Assembly (NCBI GenBank): GCA_029934095.1
Contig: JAOZMV010000014.1
Span: 1-15,226 of the forward strand
DNA: 15,226 nucleotides
Direction of reading: 5' to 3'
Origin: Desulfuromusa sp.
GTDB lineage: Bacteria > Desulfobacterota > Desulfuromonadia > Desulfuromonadales > Geopsychrobacteraceae
Shown: positions 7,089 to 14,766 of the stretch, one piece after another
How the letters are laid out: each line of letters begins with the position of its first letter
How positions within the stretch are numbered: position 1 is the stretch's first letter
Translations under genes and position numbers: made by a program
The notes under the pieces: model-generated
The model's database searches: none
What the model saw: only the letters and a program-made list of their open reading frames with translations
Told to the model about the DNA's origin: nothing

Positions 7089-8153
7089 ATGATCTTTACG
7101 AACAGATCAGCTACGGGTCAGCAGGGTATAACCTCACGGCGGCTCCCGGCAGAATGGGAGCCGCAAGATGCAATTTTGTTAGCCTGGCCGCATGAAAAGA
7201 CAGATTGGCTGCCGATTCTTAATCAAGTTACAGAGGTCTATGTTGAACTAATCTGTCAGATTAACCGCTTCGAAACCGTTATCATTATTGCACCGGAACT
7301 CAACCCGGTTCATGAGGCTCTGCAAAATAAAGATTTAGATTTCTCCCGAATTATCCTCCACCAAATTGACACCAACGACACCTGGATCCGTGATTTCGGG
7401 CCATTGACAGTTTACGACGACAATCAACCACAACTGCTCGATTGTAACTTTAATGGCTGGGGTTTGAAATTTCCGGCGGCCAAAGACAATCAGGCAACCC
7501 GACACCTCTACGACACAGGACTATTCAATAAGATACAAAGGTTTGCCAGTGATCTGGTTCTGGAAGGAGGCAGTCTGGAAAGTAACGGTTGCGGAACATT
7601 ATTGACAACAGCGGCATGCCTGCTCAATCCCAACCGTAATCCACATTTAGACAAAAAGGGTCTTGAACAGAGACTTTCAGAACTACTTGGATGCAGTCAT
7701 TTTCTCTGGCTTGATCATGGCTGGCTGGCTGGAGATGATACCGATTCACACATTGACACCCTGGCTCGGCTGGGTCCGAATGATACAATTCTGTATGTCC
7801 AGTGCGATGATGATCAAGATGAACACTACTCTGCGCTGAAAAAAATGGAAGGGCAACTCAAACAATTCAAAACCGAAAACGGACAACCCTTTCGACTCCT
7901 CCCTCTCCCGATGCCACAAGTTTGCTATGATGGAGCTGATCGGCTACCGGCGTCTTACGCAAATTTTCTGATTATCAACAATGCAATCCTGGTTCCAACT
8001 TATAATGATCCAGCGGATGCCCGGGCGCTAAAAATACTTGGCAGGACATTCCCGGAACGTGAAATTATTGGTATCGATTGTCGTCCATTGATCAAACAAC
8101 ATGGTTCGCTCCACTGCATTACCATGCAACTACCACAGGGAGTCCTGCAATGA
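7089..8153 (+). CDS. aguA: Agmatine deiminase (peptidyl-arginine deiminase superfamily)
   Basis: This enzyme hydrolyses agmatine to N-carbamoylputrescine and ammonia in the route from arginine to putrescine. The 354 residues match family length. Visible motifs are LPAEWEPQDAILLAWPH (19-35), NDTWIRDFGP (96-105), LEGGSLESNG (158-167), GDDTDSHIDTLARL (215-228) and the catalytic cysteine C343 in HGSLHCITMQ near the C-terminus. Well-studied agmatine deiminases carry GGGNIHC at this last site, so the GSLHC form is a variant and the exact substrate is inferred. The stub of aguB at the stop codon supports the agmatine assignment. No clear Shine-Dalgarno precedes the ATG at 7089, 9 nt after the ppiB stop, so translation may depend on ppiB. 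No alternative in-frame ATG, GTG or TTG lies between it and the conserved LPAEWEP block. Confidence 0.9.
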   Translation: MIFTNRSATGQQGITSRRLPAEWEPQDAILLAWPHEKTDWLPILNQVTEVYVELICQINRFETVIIIAPELNPVHEALQNKDLDFSRIILHQIDTNDTWIRDFGPLTVYDDNQPQLLDCNFNGWGLKFPAAKDNQATRHLYDTGLFNKIQRFASDLVLEGGSLESNGCGTLLTTAACLLNPNRNPHLDKKGLEQRLSELLGCSHFLWLDHGWLAGDDTDSHIDTLARLGPNDTILYVQCDDDQDEHYSALKKMEGQLKQFKTENGQPFRLLPLPMPQVCYDGADRLPASYANFLIINNAILVPTYNDPADARALKILGRTFPEREIIGIDCRPLIKQHGSLHCITMQLPQGVLQ

Positions 8154-8218
8154 AATCCTTGAAGGTTGAACTGGTACAACAGAGTTATCTTGAAACTCAG
8201 CAAAGAAAAAAAGGGTAA
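8150..8218 (+). pseudogene. Apparent 5' stub of N-carbamoylputrescine amidase gene (aguB)
   Basis: An ATG at 8150 overlaps the aguA stop (ATGA), the usual coupling of two operon genes. The reading frame encodes 22 residues starting MKSLKVELVQQS and then ends at TAA (8216-8218) inside a hairpin. The opening resembles the first strand of the nitrilase-fold amidase AguB (commonly ...LKVALVQQS...), the next enzyme of the pathway, which would normally be about 290 residues long. No continuation is visible in any frame before metK. The simplest reading is that a deletion removed nearly all of aguB and left its start next to the metK terminator. A chance short peptide or a coupling peptide is the alternative. 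Confidence 0.55.
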
Positions 8219-8238
8219 GTCCAGAGGACTTACCCTTT
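8210..8238 (-). terminator. Strong intrinsic terminator of metK, between convergent genes
   Basis: AAAGGGTAAGTCC (8210-8222) pairs perfectly with GGACTTACCCTTT (8226-8238), 13 bp with a 3-nt AGA loop. On the minus strand it is followed by a T-rich tract (complement of the A run from 8206), the hallmark of an intrinsic terminator, 25 nt after the metK stop. On the plus strand no T run follows, so any stop for aguA readthrough would be weaker. Confidence 0.85.
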
Positions 8239-8263
8239 CTACGCTCTCTTGAAAAAGGACTAT

Positions 8264-9433
8264 CTAAAGCCCAGCACGGGACCTAAGGGAATCGGCCCGA
8301 TCTGTAAATTCCCAGGTAAATTCGGGCAATTCTCTGCCGAAATGGCCATAGGCTGCTGTTTTACGGTAAATCGGTCTGAGCAGATCAAGCTGTTGAATAA
8401 TTGCTGCGGGGCGCATATCAAATTCATCCTGAACAATTTTGGCGATCTGGTTTGATGGTATTTTTCCAGTGCCATAGCTGTTTATCATCACCGAAACAGG
8501 TTCCGCAACACCAATCGCATAGGCCAATTGAACCTCACATTTACGCGCCAACCCTGCCGCAACAATATTCTTTGCAACATAACGCGCCATATAGGAGGCA
8601 CTCCGATCAACTTTTGACGGATCCTTGCCGCTGAAGGCACCACCACCATGGGAACCCTGCCCACCGTAGGTATCGACAATAATTTTCCGCCCGGTCAGAC
8701 CACAATCCCCCATGGGGCCACCAACGACAAAACGGCCGGTTGGATTGATCAGATAGCGGGTTTTATTATCAAGCAGATCAAGGGGAAGGATCGGCTTGAT
8801 CACCTCTTCAATAATAGCTTCCTGCAAATCATCATAGAGAACCTCAGGATTGTGCTGGGTCGAAATAACAACGGTATCAATCCTGGTTGGTTTGTCATCA
8901 ATATACTGAATTGACACCTGTGACTTACTATCCGGACGGAGGAAGTTAAGTGTCCCCTGCTTGCGCACAGTGGCAAGCTTTTGGGTCAGTCTATGGGCAA
9001 AAGTGATCGGCATCGGCATCAGTTCAGGAGTTTCATTGCAGGCAAAACCGAACATTAAACCCTGATCCCCCGCACCCTGTTCGGTAAACAGCCCCTCACC
9101 TTCACTCACCCCTTGCGAGATATCGGGGGATTGCTGATCAATTGAAGTTAGAACCGCACAGGTTTTATAATCAAAGCCGATGGCTGAATCATTGTAGCCA
9201 ATCTCTTTGATGGTTTGTCTGACAATTGCGGGCAAATCAGCATAGGCCGTTGTGGTAATTTCTCCGGCAATAACTGCCATACCAGTAGTAACCAGTGTCT
9301 CACAGGCAACCCGGGCTTTTGGATCCTGTTCCAGAATAGCGTCAAGTACAGCATCCGAAATCTGGTCAGCAACTTTGTCGGGATGTCCTTCTCCCACTGA
9401 TTCTGATGTGAATAGAAAATCGGTCATCGACAT
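8264..9433 (-). CDS. metK: S-adenosylmethionine synthetase (methionine adenosyltransferase)
   Basis: MetK makes S-adenosylmethionine from methionine and ATP in the cytoplasm. The 389-residue length is standard. [17 protein letters not shown] (12-28) carries the ATP- and metal-binding His17, Asp19 and Lys20. Also seen are [36 protein letters not shown] and the phosphate loop [24 protein letters not shown] lies 9 nt before the ATG at 9433, which favours it over the ATG two codons inside. Only 42 nt separate it from ptsI on the same strand, with no room for a SAM riboswitch and no obvious promoter. It is therefore probably the last gene of the PTS transcript or served by a promoter inside ptsI. 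The product also supplies the cofactor for the radical SAM aminomutase, but that is general metabolism. Confidence 0.98.
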   Translation of the reverse strand: MSMTDFLFTSESVGEGHPDKVADQISDAVLDAILEQDPKARVACETLVTTGMAVIAGEITTTAYADLPAIVRQTIKEIGYNDSAIGFDYKTCAVLTSIDQQSPDISQGVSEGEGLFTEQGAGDQGLMFGFACNETPELMPMPITFAHRLTQKLATVRKQGTLNFLRPDSKSQVSIQYIDDKPTRIDTVVISTQHNPEVLYDDLQEAIIEEVIKPILPLDLLDNKTRYLINPTGRFVVGGPMGDCGLTGRKIIVDTYGGQGSHGGGAFSGKDPSKVDRSASYMARYVAKNIVAAGLARKCEVQLAYAIGVAEPVSVMINSYGTGKIPSNQIAKIVQDEFDMRPAAIIQQLDLLRPIYRKTAAYGHFGRELPEFTWEFTDRADSLRSRAGL

Positions 9434-9475
9434 TGATATTTACCCTTTCCTTTATCTTTAATTTAATAGTCAGAT

Positions 9476-11257
9476 TTATATTAACGGCTGCGCAAAAATA
9501 TCTGGCAACCGACCACGCATCTCCTGCTCGATAGCAGTAGAAACTTCTTCACTGGTTGACAGCAACAATAGTTCAGCCACCAACCGTTCACCATCTTGTT
9601 TGGAAATCTGCCGCAGAACCCGCTTTACTCTTGAAACACGGGCAGGATTCATCGACAGTTCATGAAATCCGAGACCAACCAATACCAAGGTATAAAGGGG
9701 TTCACCAGCGACTTCACCGCAGATACAAACCCCGATACCAGCATCATTTGCTGCGTCACAAGTCGCTTTTAACGCCCGCAAAATTGCTGGATGCATGGGA
9801 TCATAGAGATAAGCGACATGTTCGTTCCCCCGATCAACCGCAAGAAAGTATTGAATCAAATCATTGGTACCAATAGAGAAAAAGTCGACCTCCTGCGCCA
9901 ACAAAGGAGCAATCATAACTGCTGACGGGGTTTCAATCATGATACCGATAGCAAGGTCAGGATCATAAGCAATCCCCTCCCGATCCAGCTGAGCCTGAAT
10001 CCCACAAATGATTTGCTTGCAGGCTCTAATTTCAGCCACTCCGCTGATCATCGGAAAAAGAATCCGTATTTTACCACAACTTGAAGCTCGCAATATTGCC
10101 CGTAGTTGGATTTTAAACAGACGCTCCTCATGCAGGGAAAAGCGGATCGCTCGTAACCCCATAGCCGGGTTGGCCTCATCCTCCAGATTCAATTCAGGGA
10201 CAAACTTGTCACCACCAATATCAAGTGTCCTTATTGTGACCGGCTCACCTTCCATCTGCCGGAGAATTTCACAATAGGACTGGTACTGTTCCTCCTCATC
10301 GGGGGGCTCGCTTCGGCCAAGATAGAGAAATTCGGTTCGGTAAAGTCCAATACCTTCCGCAGCATGCCTTTTGGCCTGCTCCACATCACTGGCTATTTCC
10401 AGATTCCCGCGCAAAGCGATGTGAACCTGATCCGTAGTAACAGCCGAAAGCTTGCGATACTGCTCAAGATCCTGTTCCAGATATTCATAGGACTGTTTGC
10501 GTTCAAGATACTCTTTAAAAGTCTGTTCCGAGGGGTTGAGAATCACCACCCCGGTGAAACCATCAATAATAACTGGCAACCGGTCAAAGACCATCGATGT
10601 TACTGATTCCAGGCCGACAACTGCCGGGATATTCAGTGATCGCGCCAGAATCGCAGTGTGAGACGTTCGTCCCCCTTTGTCGGTTATAAAACCGAGAACT
10701 TTGGATCGGTCCATCTGCATCGTTTCAGCTGGCGACAGATCATGTGCAACCACCAGTGATTTACGGCCAATATTCCCGATAGTACGCTCACTGGCACCTG
10801 TCAATATACGCAGCAAACGGTCTCCGACCGCATCGACATCGGAACGTCGCTCCCGCAGATATTCATCTTCTATATTGTCAAACAATGCCCGGAGTTGTTC
10901 AAGAACCTGCGTCAAAGCCCCCTCAGCATTCATCTGCGCACGAATCGCTTTTTCGGTCCCCGCCACCAGCATTTCATCTTCAAGAATAAGCAGATGGGTA
11001 TCAAGAATATACAGATGTTCACGCAAGTGTTGCTGCCTGGAAACCGCCTGTTTAATTTTTTTCAGCTGATCCTGAGCCCGATCAATAGCCTGATGAAAAC
11101 GCAGCAGTTCTGCATCAACCTCTGTCGTCTCAATTAAAGATCGATCAACCAGGGGGCGGGGATCAACCAGACTGACCTCCCCGATACCGATCCCCGGTGA
11201 AACCCCGATACCAACCAGATATGTATCTTCTGCAACTTTAGTCTTCACCAAAACCAT
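9476..11257 (-). CDS. ptsI: PTS enzyme I (phosphoenolpyruvate--protein phosphotransferase)
   Basis: Enzyme I takes phosphate from PEP and passes it to HPr. The 593-residue protein has the HPr-binding/phospho-His half, with active His200 in GGRTSHTAILAR, and the C-terminal PEP-binding barrel with GLYRTEFLYL (304-313), IGTNDLIQY and the catalytic Cys513 (CGEVAG). There is no N-terminal GAF domain, so it is the sugar-type EI rather than EI-Ntr (PtsP). It overlaps ptsH by 20 nt. The start is debatable: GAGG directly abuts the ATG at 11257, whereas the in-frame GTG at 11248 lies 9 nt from it and is better placed; the protein would then lose three residues. Its partner is the HPr gene immediately upstream. 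Confidence 0.97.
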   Translation of the reverse strand: MVLVKTKVAEDTYLVGIGVSPGIGIGEVSLVDPRPLVDRSLIETTEVDAELLRFHQAIDRAQDQLKKIKQAVSRQQHLREHLYILDTHLLILEDEMLVAGTEKAIRAQMNAEGALTQVLEQLRALFDNIEDEYLRERRSDVDAVGDRLLRILTGASERTIGNIGRKSLVVAHDLSPAETMQMDRSKVLGFITDKGGRTSHTAILARSLNIPAVVGLESVTSMVFDRLPVIIDGFTGVVILNPSEQTFKEYLERKQSYEYLEQDLEQYRKLSAVTTDQVHIALRGNLEIASDVEQAKRHAAEGIGLYRTEFLYLGRSEPPDEEEQYQSYCEILRQMEGEPVTIRTLDIGGDKFVPELNLEDEANPAMGLRAIRFSLHEERLFKIQLRAILRASSCGKIRILFPMISGVAEIRACKQIICGIQAQLDREGIAYDPDLAIGIMIETPSAVMIAPLLAQEVDFFSIGTNDLIQYFLAVDRGNEHVAYLYDPMHPAILRALKATCDAANDAGIGVCICGEVAGEPLYTLVLVGLGFHELSMNPARVSRVKRVLRQISKQDGERLVAELLLLSTSEEVSTAIEQEMRGRLPDIFAQPLI

Positions 11258-11504
11258 CCTCGATCAATGCTGCGATAACATCCATCGCCTGCTGTTCATC
11301 CAGACCTTCCACAATCACTGCGAGCTCTGTTCCCTGTGGTGCAGCAAGCAGCAATATCCCCATGATGCTTTTACCATTAACCTCAATATCATCTTTGAGC
11401 AGAGTAACATCAGAACTGAACTTATTGGCTGTCTGTACAAATTGTGCAGCCGCCCTGGCATGTAATCCCAGGCGGTTTACTATTTTAAAATTACGGTTTT
11501 GCAT
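11238..11504 (-). CDS. ptsH: Phosphocarrier protein HPr
   Basis: HPr carries phosphate from EI to the sugar-specific IIA. The 88 residues are standard length. The active-site His15 lies in RLGLHARAA. Ser46, in GKSIMGILLLA, is the residue phosphorylated by HPr kinase, and hprK lies in the same operon. Both the catalytic and the regulatory site are therefore intact. AAGGA lies just before the ATG, 15 nt after the EIID gene. The 3' end overlaps ptsI by 20 nt, which suggests coupled translation and matched amounts of HPr and EI. Confidence 0.97.
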   Translation of the reverse strand: MQNRNFKIVNRLGLHARAAAQFVQTANKFSSDVTLLKDDIEVNGKSIMGILLLAAPQGTELAVIVEGLDEQQAMDVIAALIEDGFGED

Positions 11505-11519
11505 AATTCCTTCTGCCCC

Positions 11520-12290
11520 TCAAAAAGCGATCAGGTGAACCACATCAGCCCAGAACAACCCGATTAAAAAAATACTACTTACCGTTATAATAACCAGCAA
11601 CAGCGTTGAGAACCCTTTCCGCGCCACCAACCCCAACATGACCATCGGAATGAGAGTTAACATCCCCAGCCAACTAGGCACTTGATGCTGGGTTAACTGG
11701 GAAAAGACCATAAATGCACTCAGTCCACCGAGAACGACAACTGCGGCTTCCTTGGTATGAATAGCCAAATCGGGCAATTTATGTTGTTGAATAAATTCAA
11801 CTGACTTCAAACCCTGACGATAACCACGAGAAAAAAATGCAGTTCTGAACCAGATGGGGACAATGTTATAAAGGAGGACAAATACCAATGGCGCCCAGAG
11901 GATCCCCTTTACCGCCAGAAACAGGGCTATGCCTGCCGCCAATGGCCGCAATCCACCCCAGAAAAAGGCATCTCCAATCGCAGCATAAGGTGCTGCAACC
12001 ATTTGTTTGAAATCATCAATTTCAACTTCAGCAGCAGTTCCAGAGATTCGATCCTCTTCCAACCTTAAAACTGCTCCGGCAACCAAAGGGGCAAAATATA
12101 CATGAGTATTAAAATAACCCGTATACTTGAGACTCACTTCCGGCAATTTTTCCTTACTATAGAGTTTCCTCATGCCCGGCAAAAGAGCATAGAAAAACCC
12201 AAGTCCCTGGAGTGTTTCGAAGTTCCAGCTGGCTTGCAGGAGTAACAATCGAAACCATATATGTAGGCGGGTCTGCCACGAAACTTTCAT
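11520..12290 (-). CDS. PTS mannose-family transporter subunit IID
   Basis: IID is the membrane component unique to mannose-type PTS permeases and forms the sugar channel with IIC. From the ATG at 12290 the protein has 256 residues. The N-terminal block LLLLQASWNFETLQGLGFFYALLPGMRKLY closely follows E. coli ManZ (recalled SNLFQGSWNFERMQALGFCF...). YFNTHVYFAPLVAG and the soluble helical part with EEDR, DDFKQMVAAPYAAIGDAFFWGGLRP are also typical. Several hydrophobic helices lie in the C-terminal half. A longer frame to 12338 exists but would add 16 residues that overlap IIC; the ATG at 12290, 2 nt after the IIC stop, fits the family better. Substrate sugar is unknown. Confidence 0.93.
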   Translation of the reverse strand: MKVSWQTRLHIWFRLLLLQASWNFETLQGLGFFYALLPGMRKLYSKEKLPEVSLKYTGYFNTHVYFAPLVAGAVLRLEEDRISGTAAEVEIDDFKQMVAAPYAAIGDAFFWGGLRPLAAGIALFLAVKGILWAPLVFVLLYNIVPIWFRTAFFSRGYRQGLKSVEFIQQHKLPDLAIHTKEAAVVVLGGLSAFMVFSQLTQHQVPSWLGMLTLIPMVMLGLVARKGFSTLLLVIITVSSIFLIGLFWADVVHLIAF

Positions 12291-12292
12291 CT

Positions 12293-12982
12293 CTACACCA
12301 ACCACATCAATAAAAAGGCCATACAAAAGGAGGCACAAAACAAGGTAATCGCCCTGCTGACGTTAATCGTTCCCAAAATAACGGCAATACCAACCAGAGG
12401 AAAAGCTAATTGCATCCACGCGGATGAGTAACTCAGTGATTGCTGCACATAAGGCCAGAGCACTGGAATAATTAATAAACCACCAAGGATGATAATTGCA
12501 TAAGAGGCTAAGGAAGAGAGGGAAAAGCTGATCAACCCGCGTAAATGTTGCCCTTCCGCTGCCAAAAAAGATTCTCTTTTCAGAGCAGAATCAACCCGCT
12601 GAACCAGCCGTACATTATATTGTCTGGCATATCGATCAAAGTATTGGCCAAACTTCCCGAGGGGAACAGCAATAAACAAACAAAGCAACAACAATTCTCC
12701 CCCCGAAGCATTCAAAGTTTGGCCCAGAGTAATTGCCAGCACACTACTGGCGATTGAGACCTGCGTATCATCAGGCGGAACCGCTGCACCAACAGGTAAT
12801 CTGGCCAACCAGAGCAACTCGACCATCACTCCTATCTGCAAACCAACCAGGGGTTCACCAAGAACCAGAGCGGCAAGAGGAGCCGCGACAATCGGCCTCG
12901 AAATCATGATCTGCAGAATCGCAACGCGATCCAGCCCACAGATCAAAGAGACCAGAGATCCCAGGAACAGACTGAGAACCAT
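12293..12982 (-). CDS. PTS mannose-family transporter subunit IIC
   Basis: IIC is a polytopic inner-membrane subunit that binds and moves the sugar. The 229-residue protein is mostly hydrophobic. It has the family segment SRPIVAAPLAALVLGEPLVGLQIGVMVELLWL near residues 28-59, followed by LPVGAAVPPDDTQVSIASSVLA, and further helices to the C-terminus. It is somewhat shorter than E. coli ManY (about 266), which is common in delta-type systems as far as I recall. Its ATG shares a base with the IIB stop (TAATG), and GGAG lies 6 nt upstream. The IID start follows 2 nt after its stop. Sugar specificity cannot be read from this sequence. Confidence 0.92.
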   Translation of the reverse strand: MVLSLFLGSLVSLICGLDRVAILQIMISRPIVAAPLAALVLGEPLVGLQIGVMVELLWLARLPVGAAVPPDDTQVSIASSVLAITLGQTLNASGGELLLLCLFIAVPLGKFGQYFDRYARQYNVRLVQRVDSALKRESFLAAEGQHLRGLISFSLSSLASYAIIILGGLLIIPVLWPYVQQSLSYSSAWMQLAFPLVGIAVILGTINVSRAITLFCASFCMAFLLMWLV

Positions 12983-13476
12983 TAACCTCTCCCCTTTAGA
13001 GCAGGAATTAATTTGCGCCAGGGGCGCTCACCATCAGCAGGAATACAGCGGGCGGTAATCTTGACTCCAGCCTGATCAAGCAGTTCCAGATTATCCAGAT
13101 CAGCCGGATCCAGAAATAAAGTACAGCTGAACCGAGCCTTCCCTTTATATGCTTGCAGATTACCAAGATTCAACCGCTTGTAGATCAAGCCGCCTTGATA
13201 GGCACGAACAGCGTCGGCAGTTGTGCCAAAGAGTAGAAGAGTTCTCCGCCGGTTGAGCTGAGCTGAATTAAACAGGAGGGTCGCCTCTGCAATAGTCCCG
13301 ATTTCAACCTGCATCCGGCTGGGAACTGAGGCCTGCATCATCATCTTCTGCAATGGATTCCCGGCGATCTCATCATTGGCGACAACAATACAATCGGCCT
13401 GAACGAAAGGAACCCAGGCTTCTAAAACCTGACCATGAATTAAGCGGTTATCTATGCGAGCAAGAACAAGAGCCAT
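12982..13476 (-). CDS. PTS mannose/sorbose-family subunit IIB
   Basis: IIB receives phosphate from IIA on a histidine and gives it to the sugar during transport. The 164-residue protein is a free-standing IIB domain. The active-site His14 lies in RIDNRLIHGQVLEAWVP, the canonical signature. VVANDEIAGNPLQKMMMQASVP and the TTADAVRAYQGG segment are also typical. GGAG lies 5 nt before the ATG. The gene starts 18 nt after the IIA gene and its stop overlaps the IIC start by one base. Unlike E. coli ManX, IIA and IIB are here on separate polypeptides. Confidence 0.95.
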   Translation of the reverse strand: MALVLARIDNRLIHGQVLEAWVPFVQADCIVVANDEIAGNPLQKMMMQASVPSRMQVEIGTIAEATLLFNSAQLNRRRTLLLFGTTADAVRAYQGGLIYKRLNLGNLQAYKGKARFSCTLFLDPADLDNLELLDQAGVKITARCIPADGERPWRKLIPALKGRG

Positions 13477-13494
13477 AATTCTCCAACAAATATT

Positions 13495-13902
13495 CTACCG
13501 CGCAGAACGCAGCAAATCGGAAGGGCGGATAATTGCATTTTTAGCATAATCCTTGAGCAGTGTAGCCAGCCCGTCCAGATCTTGATTGATACGAGCACCA
13601 GCCCCTTTGATCAACATTGGCAAATTGACTCCGGTGAGGATTTCAACCACCCCCTCCTGGAGAAATTCAGCACTGATATTGGTCGGTGTACCACCGAACA
13701 GGTCGGTCAAAATAATTGTCCCATCACCATCTTTTCCAGCCAGGGCGACAGCTTGATGTAATTTCACTTTAGCAACCTCAAGCGACATCTCACGATCGAT
13801 ACTGACCGCCTCAACCCCCTTGAGTGGACCCAGTATCAGTTCGGCGGCCTGGAGCAATTCATCGGCCAATCCAGCGTGAGTCACAACCACAATACCAATC
13901 AT
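13495..13902 (-). CDS. PTS mannose-family subunit IIA
   Basis: IIA accepts phosphate from HPr and passes it to IIB. The 135 residues make a single IIA-Man domain. The active-site His9 is in VVVTHAGLADELL, and ILTDLFGGTPTNIS (63-76) is the conserved loop near the active site. AAGGG lies 7 nt before the ATG, and only 3 nt separate it from the rapZ stop. In relatives with incomplete PTS sets a lone IIA-Man behind rapZ is thought to be regulatory. Here the B, C and D subunits follow at once, so a transport role is plausible. Confidence 0.95.
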   Translation of the reverse strand: MIGIVVVTHAGLADELLQAAELILGPLKGVEAVSIDREMSLEVAKVKLHQAVALAGKDGDGTIILTDLFGGTPTNISAEFLQEGVVEILTGVNLPMLIKGAGARINQDLDGLATLLKDYAKNAIIRPSDLLRSAR

Positions 13903-13905
13903 CGA

Positions 13906-14766
13906 CTAACCCTTGTCAATATCTCGATGGTTAACCCGCAAAATAACATTTGACTCGGGAAAACTGCTGGACAGATTTTCAACAATGGAAACACTCCGGT
14001 GCCTCCCCCCGGTGCAACCAATGGCAACGGTCAGGTAACTTTTCCCCTCAGCACGATAATGGGGCAGCAGAAAACCGAGAAGATGATCAAGGTGCTGACA
14101 AAAATCACGGCAAACCTGTTGCGAAAGAACATATTCACGCAATGTTGGATCCAACCCGGTCAGCGGCCGTAGTTCATCAATATAATGGGGATTGGGCAGA
14201 AAACGGACATCGAACACCAGATCAGCGGCGGGCGGAAGACCGTAACGGTAGCCGAAGGACTCCAGATTAACAATCAGCGATGAATCATACTTTTCACCAA
14301 GAAAATCAAGCATCAGATCACGTAGCTGCCGTGAATTCAGGTTGCTGCTATCGATAATCTTTGTCGCACTGTTGCGCAGCTGATGCAGTTGCTGGCGTTC
14401 CTTTTCTATCCCGGACTGAAGAGTTTCAACGGTTGCGAGCGGATGCCGGCGGCGCGTCTCAGAGTAACGTCGCTGTAACACCGCATCTGCCGCTTCAAAA
14501 AAAAGAATCTCCAGCTGATAACCAGCCTCTTTTAATTGCACAAAGGTCTTATCGTGGTCACTCAGAAAACCACGATTACGGACGTCAATAACAACTGCAA
14601 CACCAGCATTTGTATTCAATCCCTCCCGAGCCCGTTGCATAAAGTCTGGCAACATCACCAGGGGCAGGTTATCAACCACGAAAAAACCCTGATCCTCCAG
14701 AACCCTGGCAGCAGTACTTTTCCCGGAACCAGACAGCCCGGTAATAACCAGTAACCGTCGGCTCAT
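13906..14766 (-). CDS. rapZ: RNase adaptor / nucleotide-binding protein RapZ (YvcJ family)
   Basis: RapZ-family proteins bind nucleotides through an N-terminal P-loop and act through a C-terminal domain. In E. coli RapZ guides RNase E to the sRNA GlmZ and so controls glucosamine-6-phosphate synthase. The 286-residue protein has Walker A GLSGSGKST (10-18), VVDNLP (30-35), a Walker-B-like VVIDVRNR, and the C-terminal signature GCTGGRHRSV. The ATG overlaps the hprK stop (ATGA) and the stop lies 3 nt before the IIA gene, so all three are tightly coupled. hprK-rapZ-PTS linkage is common in proteobacteria. No GlmZ-like RNA is visible here. Confidence 0.96.
   Translation of the reverse strand: MSRRLLVITGLSGSGKSTAARVLEDQGFFVVDNLPLVMLPDFMQRAREGLNTNAGVAVVIDVRNRGFLSDHDKTFVQLKEAGYQLEILFFEAADAVLQRRYSETRRRHPLATVETLQSGIEKERQQLHQLRNSATKIIDSSNLNSRQLRDLMLDFLGEKYDSSLIVNLESFGYRYGLPPAADLVFDVRFLPNPHYIDELRPLTGLDPTLREYVLSQQVCRDFCQHLDHLLGFLLPHYRAEGKSYLTVAIGCTGGRHRSVSIVENLSSSFPESNVILRVNHRDIDKG

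Noticed and set aside
9434..9475. SAM riboswitch upstream of metK
   Set aside because: The gap to ptsI is only 42 nt, too short for any known SAM aptamer, and no aptamer-like pairing is visible.
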